From NCBI GenBank assembly GCA_005883775.1, contig VBEU01000003.1, positions 1 to 7,445 on the forward strand: a DNA stretch of 7,445 bases, in the 5' to 3' direction. The notes beneath the pieces are model-generated. The model worked only from the letters and a program-made list of their open reading frames with translations. It made no database searches and had not been told where the DNA came from. This stretch comes from Chloroflexota bacterium (lineage in GTDB: Bacteria > Chloroflexota > Limnocylindria > P2-11E). This document shows positions 1 through 5,511 of the stretch, piece after piece. Position numbers and translations under genes: made by a program. Each line of letters opens with the position of its first letter. Position 1 is the first letter of the stretch.

Positions 1-26
1 CGGCGCGCGCGCTGCCTGTGCGAACG

Positions 27-1001
27 TCAAGGAAGGCGCTCTGCGGCGCGAAGAGCTGCGCTGCGGGCGCGCGGGTTGCGGTCTACCTCCGCCGAGGCCG
101 CACGTAGCGGCCGCCGGGTAAGAGCACGCAAGCCCGCGCGGTGCCCGCAGACGCAGGTGGGGAGGTGGGGAGGACAAATGCAGTCGCGCGACTCTCGCGC
201 GAAGAACTGTTTGACGATGCGATCCTCGAGCGAATGGAACGAGATGACCACGATCCGGCCGCCGGGACGAACGCTGCGCATGGCAGCAGCGAGCGCGCGC
301 TCGAGGTTCGCAAGCTCGTCGTTGACCGCGATGCGAAGAGCCTGGAAGACGCGCGTCGCGGGATCGATGCCGCGAGGCCTCCGCGTCTTGACGCCCGCAA
401 CGAAACGGCCGAGGTCGTCGGCCGCCTCGAACGGTGCCTTGACGCGGCGACGGACGATCGCTCCCGCGACGCGCGCCGCCTCCGGCTCCTCGCCGTACTC
501 GGCGAAGACGCGTCGAAGGTCCTTCTCAGCCCAGCTGTTCACGATGTCGGCCGCCCTGATGCTTCCGTCCGGGTCCGCACGCATGTCCAGCGCGCCTCGC
601 GAGCGAAAGCTGAAGCCCCGCTCTTCGTCGGCGAGCTGGATCGAGGAGAGTCCGAGATCCAAGAGGACGCCGTCGACCGGAACGAAACCGTGCGTGCCGG
701 CCACGTCGTCAAGATCCGCGAAGTTCGCTCGCGCGAGGATCGCACGATCGCCGAAGCGCGCGAGCTCTCGCGCGGCGATGGCGAGCGCGGCGGGATCGCG
801 GTCGAGTCCGAGGAGCCGGCCGCTCGGCGCGGCTGCGTCGAGGATGGCCGCGGCGTGCCCGCCGCCACCGACGGTCGCGTCGACATAGCGACCGCCTTCG
901 CGCGTTGCGAGCTCGGCAAGTACTTCGGCCACGAGAACCGGCTCATGAGCTCTCTCGATCCCATCGCTAGATCCCGAGGTCTCTGAGATCGTTCTCGACA
1001 C
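27..1001 (-). CDS. rsmH: 16S rRNA (cytosine-1402-N4)-methyltransferase RsmH (MraW)
   Basis: This enzyme N4-methylates C1402 in the ribosomal P site of 16S rRNA, using S-adenosylmethionine in the cytoplasm. From the GTG at 1001 the product is 324 aa; the family is usually about 310. Family motifs appear in order: VDATVGGGGHA (about 40-50, SAM loop), GLDRD (65-69), DLGLSS (115-120), LDMRAD (138-143), RVFQALRIAVNDEL (217-230), VISFHSLEDRIVKQF (252-266), a CIC...CVC cysteine cluster (274-285) and NPRARSAALRAAE near the C-terminus. It follows mraZ in the same direction, the classic head of the dcw cluster. The start is uncertain. The reading frame stays open to an ATG at 1160, but that part lies antiphase inside mraZ. 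The conserved N-terminus (HEPVLVAEV) begins only at about 947. GTG 1001 is the nearest canonical in-frame start, overlaps mraZ by 35 nt and has a weak ribosome site. Gene identity is certain; the start is not. Confidence 0.96.
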   Translation of the reverse strand: MSRTISETSGSSDGIERAHEPVLVAEVLAELATREGGRYVDATVGGGGHAAAILDAAAPSGRLLGLDRDPAALAIAARELARFGDRAILARANFADLDDVAGTHGFVPVDGVLLDLGLSSIQLADEERGFSFRSRGALDMRADPDGSIRAADIVNSWAEKDLRRVFAEYGEEPEAARVAGAIVRRRVKAPFEAADDLGRFVAGVKTRRPRGIDPATRVFQALRIAVNDELANLERALAAAMRSVRPGGRIVVISFHSLEDRIVKQFFARESRDCICPPHLPTCVCGHRAGLRALTRRPLRAASAEVDRNPRARSAALRAAERLP

Positions 1002-1398
1002 CGCTCTGGACTCGGGCGAGCTCGGCGCGCCATCGCCCCGGCTCCCAGACCTCGAGGTGGTCGGAGTTCCCGATGACGACGGCTTCGCTTCCGAGGGTCG
1101 CGTACTCCCGGAGATGCGACGGGATGACGACTCGCCCCTGCCCGTCCGGGTCCGCTTCATGGGCGCCCGCCAGGATGAAGTGGCGGAAGCGCGACACGGC
1201 GGGGTCCGTGCGCGGGCGCTTGGCGATCTCCGAGTTGAGGTCGGACCATTGGTCGGACGGAAAGATGGCGAGGCATTCGCCTATCCACCGTGTCACGACC
1301 GCTCCTTCTTTGAAGCGGCCTCGGAACTTGGCCGGGATAGCGAGCCGACCCTTCTCGTCCAGCGAGTGGGCGAATTCGCCTGCGAAATAGCCTTCCAA
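967..1398 (-). CDS. mraZ: Transcriptional regulator MraZ, first gene of the dcw cluster
   Basis: MraZ is a ring-forming DNA-binding protein with two SpoVT/AbrB-like swapped-hairpin domains; in characterised bacteria it represses its own division and cell wall operon. Both half-domains are visible: FAGEF...DEKGRLAIPAKFR (about 5-48) and DPDGQGRVVIPSHLREY...EVWEPGRW (about 76-122). I choose the TTG at 1398 because GGAAGG lies a few bases upstream, the product is then 143 aa, the usual MraZ length, and the FxGEF motif starts close to the N-terminus as in other MraZ proteins. The alternative GTG at 1431 gives 154 aa but lies inside the predicted operator. rsmH follows directly downstream, and the divergent kinase gene lies upstream. 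Regulation is probably autorepression through the TGGGN boxes at 1426-1450. Identity is firm; the start is moderately supported. Confidence 0.95.
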   Translation of the reverse strand: MEGYFAGEFAHSLDEKGRLAIPAKFRGRFKEGAVVTRWIGECLAIFPSDQWSDLNSEIAKRPRTDPAVSRFRHFILAGAHEADPDGQGRVVIPSHLREYATLGSEAVVIGNSDHLEVWEPGRWRAELARVQSGVENDLRDLGI

Positions 1399-1425
1399 GA
1401 TCCCTTCCGTACCCGGAGGACGGTT

Positions 1426-1450
1426 CCCCACCGTCCCCCACTACTCACCA
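1426..1450 (-). promoter_or_regulatory. MraZ operator: three 10-bp-spaced TGGKG boxes
   Basis: Reading the minus strand there are TGGTG (1450-1446), TGGGG (1440-1436) and TGGGG (1430-1426), each separated by exactly 5 nt. This matches the TGGGN-N5 direct repeats known to be bound by MraZ in E. coli, with one mismatch in the first box. The 10-bp period places all boxes on one face of the helix. The array lies between the predicted transcription start (near 1453) and the TTG start at 1398, where bound MraZ could block transcription. Confidence 0.8.
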
Positions 1451-1459
1451 CGCAGCGGG

Positions 1460-1487
1460 AAGTTACACCCCGGCGGGCCGCTGTCAA
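1460..1487 (-). promoter_or_regulatory. Sigma70-type promoter for mraZ-rsmH
   Basis: On the minus strand a perfect -35 hexamer TTGACA (1487-1482) is followed after 16 nt by TAACTT (1465-1460), which matches TATAAT at the key first, second and last positions. The predicted transcription start is near 1453, giving a leader of about 55 nt before the TTG start of mraZ. It stands out in a GC-rich background, and its placement directly before the operator boxes supports it. Start site and activity are inferred. Confidence 0.7.
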
Positions 1488-1531
1488 TAGGGGGAGGCCG
1501 AAGCTGGGGGACCGGATCGGTATCGCGCCGA

Positions 1532-1547
1532 CGCGCCGCGCGGCGCG
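1532..1547. repeat. 16-bp perfect GC palindrome in the divergent intergenic region
   Basis: CGCGCCGCGCGGCGCG is a perfect 16-bp palindrome made only of G and C. It lies between mraZ and the kinase. In DNA this GC-rich such palindromes arise by chance more often than in balanced DNA, so a functional role is only a possibility. Confidence 0.3.
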
Positions 1548-1564
1548 CCCCGATGAAGGAACTT

Positions 1565-1584
1565 CACACCTGGCCTCAAGTGTG
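1565..1584. repeat. Inverted repeat with 8-bp arms upstream of the kinase gene
   Basis: The arms CACACCTG and CAAGTGTG surround a 4-nt centre (GCCT) and pair at 7 of 8 positions. It sits about 43 bp upstream of the kinase GTG candidate. It could be a dimeric regulator's operator or a small hairpin. There is no T-tract and it is not placed to terminate a visible transcript. Confidence 0.4.
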
Positions 1585-1626
1585 CAGGGGCTCCCTTGCG
1601 GGCGAACGCTTCGCTCACAAATCAAC

Positions 1627-3306
1627 GTGGGTCGGGCCGTGTCGGCGGCCGGGGGCATCCTGGAAGTCCTGACGGCGGACGAACAACTGCGCGCACGACT
1701 CGATCTAGCGAGTCGGCTGGGTGCGCTCGCCGTCGAACCGCGGGATTTTGCGGAGCTGTTCCGCGCTCTGTACGACGAGACCGCCCGAGTCATGGACGCG
1801 ACCGTTTTCCTTTTCGCGCTCTACGACGAGGCGAGCCAGACGGTATCGGTCGTCCGCCAAATCGACGGCGGGGTCGAGCACGAGGGCGGGTCGTTCCCAT
1901 TGGGCAAGGGCTTCACCAGCGAGGTCATCCGTACGGCGGCCCCACGGCTCGTCAAGCAATGGTCGGTCGAAGGTCCGCCGGTCCGGCTGCTGTATGGAAC
2001 CGAAGCCGGAGAGCTCGTCAGGCCAGAGTCGGCGGCCGTCGTTCCGATCCTGTCGTCCGATCGAGTTCTCGGCGTCATCTCTGTTCAGAGCTACCGCCCG
2101 GAAGCGTATGGGGATGCGGACATCCTGAATCTCCGCGCCATCGCGACCCAGGCGGCGACCGCCATCAAACGGCTGCGCGCGACGGACCAGCTTGCGCTCG
2201 AACACGAACGGCACGCCCTTCAGTTGGAGGCCGTCCTCGCCGGCATGAACGACGCTCTCCTGATCGTCGATGCGCGCGGCGCCATCGTGCGACTGAACAG
2301 GGCGGCGCGCGAGCTTCTGCGGCTGGACAGCGCGAGCCTTGTCCTCGGCCGCCCCCTCGAGCGCCAACGGCTGGCGCAGTGGCCGAAAACGGCACGCGAG
2401 ATCGCCACAGCGCTCGTCCCGGTCATCGACAGTCTTCGCTCGGGGACGAGCGTCGACGGGCTCGAGATCGAGCTCAGCTCCGAAGAGCGGTGCGTCCTCA
2501 GTGTTTCCGCGTCAGCGCTCAGCTCGCCAAAGGGCGGCCTCCAGGGTGGCGTCGTGGTGCTTCACGACATCACCGCTCGACGCGATCTCGAACAGCTCCG
2601 TGAAGACATCTTCGCCATGGCGTGGCATGACATGCAGACGCCCATTACGCTGATCAGAGGTCACGCCGAGCTCCTTCTTCGCCGCCTGACCTCCGGCAAG
2701 CCGGATCCCAAGGCGACCCGGTCGGCCGCGGCGATGATCGTCAAGCACGCCGACCGCCTCGCCGAGCTCCTGACCATTCTCTTCGACGTCCACTGCCTCG
2801 AGGCGGGACTTCTGTCGATCTCGCTATGGCCGACCAATCTCGGCGCGCTCGTCCGCGACCTGGCGGAAGGTCTCCGGCCAACGACGCGCCACACGATCAA
2901 CGTCTTGGCCGGCGAAGGCGTCGTCGGCGAATGCGACGAGCGACGGATCCGTCAGGTCCTCATGAACCTTATCTCGAACGCCCAGAAGTATTCGGCGGAC
3001 GGCTCGACAATTACGGTGTCAGTCGTAGCCGACGAGCGCACGGCGACGATCTCCGTGCGCGACGAGGGGATCGGGCTCGATGCCACAGACCTGGCACAAG
3101 TCTTCCATCGCGGATATCGCGCCGAGTCGGCGCGACACCTCGCGGGTCGGGGGCTTGGCCTCTACTTCGGCAACGGCATCGTCGAGGCGCACGGTGGCCG
3201 CATGTGGGCGGAGTCGTCCGGCCGTGGCCAGGGAAGCACGTTCCACTTCGCCCTGCCGCTCCGCCAAGAGCGTGAGGTCGATCATCGCCTGGAGCGTCCA
3301 GCATGA
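1627..3306 (+). CDS. Soluble GAF-PAS sensor histidine kinase
   Basis: This is a 559-aa two-component sensor kinase read from the GTG at 1627. A GAF-type domain occupies about residues 30-182 (ends near ATQAATAIKRL), followed by a short helical linker and a PAS-type domain (about 200-315, LLIVDARGAIVRLNRAARELL to VVLHDITARRDLEQLRE). The HisKA H-box is AWHDMQTPI with phospho-acceptor His334. The ATPase domain has the N-box (NLISNAQKYS, Asn447/Asn451), G1 (RDEGIGLD, Asp479), an F-box-like VFHRGYR and G2 (GRGLGLYFGNGIV). There is no membrane segment, so it is cytoplasmic and its ligand is unknown. The frame is open back to 1057, but that part is antisense to mraZ and lacks homology; GTG 1639 is another possible start. 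The stop overlaps the subtilase start by 4 nt, suggesting co-expression. No response regulator is visible, so its output is unknown. Confidence 0.93.
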   Translation: MGRAVSAAGGILEVLTADEQLRARLDLASRLGALAVEPRDFAELFRALYDETARVMDATVFLFALYDEASQTVSVVRQIDGGVEHEGGSFPLGKGFTSEVIRTAAPRLVKQWSVEGPPVRLLYGTEAGELVRPESAAVVPILSSDRVLGVISVQSYRPEAYGDADILNLRAIATQAATAIKRLRATDQLALEHERHALQLEAVLAGMNDALLIVDARGAIVRLNRAARELLRLDSASLVLGRPLERQRLAQWPKTAREIATALVPVIDSLRSGTSVDGLEIELSSEERCVLSVSASALSSPKGGLQGGVVVLHDITARRDLEQLREDIFAMAWHDMQTPITLIRGHAELLLRRLTSGKPDPKATRSAAAMIVKHADRLAELLTILFDVHCLEAGLLSISLWPTNLGALVRDLAEGLRPTTRHTINVLAGEGVVGECDERRIRQVLMNLISNAQKYSADGSTITVSVVADERTATISVRDEGIGLDATDLAQVFHRGYRAESARHLAGRGLGLYFGNGIVEAHGGRMWAESSGRGQGSTFHFALPLRQEREVDHRLERPA

Positions 3307-5474
3307 GGAGCCGCAAGCTTGTCGCGCTGAGCTGGGCGCTCGTGCTGGTCACACTCGCGCTCGGGCCGACGGCACCGCCCGCGCGCGCGGAGTCTGCGGA
3401 TGGCTCCGCGAAGATCGACCCCGCACTGCGCGCGCTCATGCAGGCCCGCCCTCTTGCTCTTCTCCCGGTCATCGTCGAGATGCAACCCCCCGCTCCCCCA
3501 TTTAGCGCTACCGCAAACGTCGATCTCGCCAACCAGGCGCTCGATCTCCTTCGTCTCAACGGGACCGCGGTCGCCGGACTGGCGCTCATCGACGCGGCCG
3601 CGGGATTTGCGAGCCCGGCCGGGATCAACGCGATCAGCCTCGTGCCGACCGTCGCGTACATCCACTACGACGCAACGGTCGCTCCGGCGAGCGAGGTCGC
3701 GACCAGCGCTGGAGCGGTGACGCTCGACCCGCTACCGACGGCGTCCCCGCTGCCTACCCTGCCGCTACCGACGCCCACACCCATTCCGACGCTTCTGCCC
3801 ACGGCGACGCCCGCGCCGACGGTGGCGCCGACGCCCGCTCCGACGGTGGCTCCGACACCGGCCCCGACGATCGCTCCAACGCCAACACCGCCGCCGACAC
3901 CAACGCCGACCCTTGCCCCGACGCCGACTCCGGTTTCGGCCCCCACTCCCGCGCCGACACCCGTGGCCACCCCCGATCCGACGGCGGCCCCCACTGCGGC
4001 TCCGACGCCCACGTCCCAACCCGCTCCGACTCCGAGCCCCACCGTCGATCCGAGCGCGACGCCGCCCGTGACCCAGACCAGCACGGCGAGTCCCGACCCC
4101 GGTCCGGCAGCAGCGGTCTATCCGCGCGAGGTGAACGCCGACCAGCTCTGGTCGCAAGGAACGACCGGACGGGGCGTAACGGTCGCGGTCCTCGATTCGG
4201 GCGTCGCGGCCGACCCGGATCTGGTGACCCCGTCGAGCCGCATCCTCGCGTCGGTCAACTTCGCCGATCAACGCTCCACGGCCGACCCCGGCGGGCACGG
4301 CACGCACGTCGCCGGAATCATCGCCGGAAACGGCACGCGCTCCGCGGGAGAGTTCGTCGGCGTCGCCCCCGAGGCCAACATCGTCGACGTCCGCGTTTTG
4401 AGCAGCACCGGAAGCGGGCGGATCTCCTCGGTCGTGGCCGGCATCGAGTGGGTGCTGGCGCACCGCGTCACGTACAACATCCGCGTCATCAACCTCTCGT
4501 TCGGCGCGCCGACACCAACGTCGTACCGCACCGATCCGATGTCGGCCGCCGTCGAAATCGCGTGGCGGCGTGGTCTCGTCGTCGTGGCCGCCGCGGGGAA
4601 CAGCGGACCCGGCCGTGACACGGTCGCTTCTCCAGGCATCGACCCCTACGTCATCACCGTCGGTGCCGCGGACGATCACGGGACGATCAGCCCGCGCGAC
4701 GACACACTTGCGCCGTTCTCGTCGTGGGGCACGGCCGACTCGAACGCGAAACCCGATCTGCTCGCGCCCGGGCGCCGGATCGTCTCGATCCGCGTTCAGG
4801 GCAGCGCCCTTGACACGCTCTTCCCGGACCACGTCGTGGTGGCGCACAACGGGTCGACCTATCTTCGCCTGAGCGGTACGTCGACGGCCACCCCGGTCGT
4901 CTCAGGCGCCGTCGCGCTCCTGCTGCAGGCGCAGCCGAGCCTCAGCCCGGACCAGGTCAAAGCGCTCGTCGTCGGTGCGACGCAGCCCTTCGGGCAGGAC
5001 AGCGGCATGGCTCTGCCCGATCCCGCGGCAGCCGGCACCGGTCTTCTCGACGCGCTCGCCGCCGTCCAGGGCCAGGCGACCGGCGGATCGAGTGCGATCG
5101 GCACACTATCCGGAACCACTCTCGGGACAGGCCTGGCGAACCGTGGGCTACGGCCGGCGAACACCTTCGCACGCGCGATGTTCCGCGTTCTCTATGGATC
5201 GCCAATGCGATGGAAGGACCCGACGCTTGGCGGGCTGGCCTGGGGATCCGTCAGCTGGGACAGCATCGCCTGGGATAACTACAGGTGGGGCAGCATCGCC
5301 TGGGACAGCATCGCCTGGGACAACTACGACTGGGACAGCGTCGCTTGGGACAGCGTGGCTTGGGACAGCATCGCTTGGGACAGCATTGCGTGGGACAGCA
5401 TTGCGTGGGACAGCATCGCCTGGGATAGCGTGGCCTGGGACAGCATCGCCTGGGACGCCTTCAAGTTCGACTGA
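3303..5474 (+). CDS. Secreted S8 (subtilisin-like) serine protease with Pro/Thr linker and C-terminal Trp pentapeptide repeats
   Basis: This 723-aa exported endopeptidase has these parts: signal peptide (basic RSRK, hydrophobic 6-21, cleavage probably after ARA at 29); I9-like propeptide (about 38-125, with LLPVIVEM and VPTVAYIHYDATV); Pro/Thr/Ala linker (about 144-268); S8 catalytic domain (about 275-590); a 55-aa bridge; and a W-D-S-I/V-A repeat tail (647-720). The catalytic set is complete: Asp298 (VAVLDSG), His332 (GGHGTHVAG), oxyanion Asn433 (AAAGNSG), Ser527 (SGTSTATP). ATG 3303 is well supported: GGAG lies 8 nt upstream, and it overlaps the kinase stop as ATGA, implying translational coupling. 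There is no C-terminal membrane helix or LPXTG signal, so the tail or linker may do the surface attachment. Substrate is unknown. Protease identity is firm; the role of the tail is not known to me. Confidence 0.96.
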   Translation: MRSRKLVALSWALVLVTLALGPTAPPARAESADGSAKIDPALRALMQARPLALLPVIVEMQPPAPPFSATANVDLANQALDLLRLNGTAVAGLALIDAAAGFASPAGINAISLVPTVAYIHYDATVAPASEVATSAGAVTLDPLPTASPLPTLPLPTPTPIPTLLPTATPAPTVAPTPAPTVAPTPAPTIAPTPTPPPTPTPTLAPTPTPVSAPTPAPTPVATPDPTAAPTAAPTPTSQPAPTPSPTVDPSATPPVTQTSTASPDPGPAAAVYPREVNADQLWSQGTTGRGVTVAVLDSGVAADPDLVTPSSRILASVNFADQRSTADPGGHGTHVAGIIAGNGTRSAGEFVGVAPEANIVDVRVLSSTGSGRISSVVAGIEWVLAHRVTYNIRVINLSFGAPTPTSYRTDPMSAAVEIAWRRGLVVVAAAGNSGPGRDTVASPGIDPYVITVGAADDHGTISPRDDTLAPFSSWGTADSNAKPDLLAPGRRIVSIRVQGSALDTLFPDHVVVAHNGSTYLRLSGTSTATPVVSGAVALLLQAQPSLSPDQVKALVVGATQPFGQDSGMALPDPAAAGTGLLDALAAVQGQATGGSSAIGTLSGTTLGTGLANRGLRPANTFARAMFRVLYGSPMRWKDPTLGGLAWGSVSWDSIAWDNYRWGSIAWDSIAWDNYDWDSVAWDSVAWDSIAWDSIAWDSIAWDSIAWDSVAWDSIAWDAFKFD
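3732..4106 (+). repeat. Pro/Thr/Ala-rich low-complexity linker encoding region
   Basis: This encodes about 125 residues dominated by PTP, APTP and PTVAPTPA units, with an eight-residue PTVAPTPA repeat near residues 172-187. It separates the propeptide from the catalytic domain, an unusual site, since such stalks more often lie C-terminal to the enzyme. It would be an extended, flexible, possibly O-glycosylated segment. The long minus-strand frame here (Val/Gly-rich) is a by-product of the repeat. Confidence 0.85.
5241..5450 (+). repeat. Fourteen tandem 15-bp units encoding W-D-S-(I/V)-A pentapeptides
   Basis: Fourteen in-register 15-bp units each start with TGG; a fifteenth TGG at 5451 begins the final residues W-D-A-F-K-F-D. 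In order the encoded units are WGSVS, WDSIA, WDNYR, WGSIA, WDSIA, WDNYD, WDSVA twice, WDSIA four times, WDSVA, WDSIA. Units 2-4 and 5-7 form an imperfect 45-bp higher-order repeat. Units differ mainly at synonymous third positions (ATC/ATT/GTC/GTG; GCC/GCT/GCG); units 10 and 11 are identical. Spacing is never broken. Confidence 0.97.
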
Positions 5475-5511
5475 GGCGGCGTTCTCGCGACGGAGCTTGC
5501 GGGGCCCGGCG

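Larger units (their letters stand above)
1432..1626. other. Divergent intergenic region between mraZ and the histidine kinase
   Basis: This non-coding stretch of about 195 bp carries most of the mraZ promoter/operator at its left end and two inverted repeats (1532-1547 and 1565-1584) further right. Reading frames cross it, including an upstream extension of the kinase frame back to 1057, but their translations show no conserved motif and run antisense to mraZ. No convincing plus-strand promoter is visible. The best weak candidate for the kinase is TTGCGG (1596) with ACAAAT (1617-1622), a 15-nt spacer, which would put the transcript start almost on the GTG at 1627 (leaderless). Confidence 0.6.

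Noticed and set aside
1002..1160. Upstream extension of the rsmH frame to an ATG at 1160 (377 aa)
   Set aside because: It is out of phase with mraZ on the same strand, Ser/Arg-rich and non-homologous; RsmH proteins begin close to the HEPVL motif.
1057..1626. Upstream extension of the kinase reading frame to an ATG at 1057 (749 aa)
   Set aside because: It runs antisense through most of mraZ and its operator/promoter, and its translation shows no domain. High GC keeps such frames open.
3665..4084. Minus-strand Val/Gly-rich frame opposite the Pro/Thr linker
   Set aside because: It is the mirror of the PTP-coding repeat and lies wholly inside a well-supported protease gene.
3765..4847. Long minus-strand Arg/Gly-rich frame of 360 aa
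   Set aside because: Its composition is typical of a GC-rich antisense shadow, and the opposite strand encodes the complete S8 catalytic domain.
5241..5450. TGGGA units as an MraZ-like operator or CRISPR-like array
   Set aside because: Period is 15 bp, not 10, the units are coding and contiguous, and there are no spacers.
5475..5511. Terminator between the convergent subtilase and fabH
   Set aside because: I found no stable stem followed by a T-run on either strand in these 37 bp; termination may be factor-dependent.
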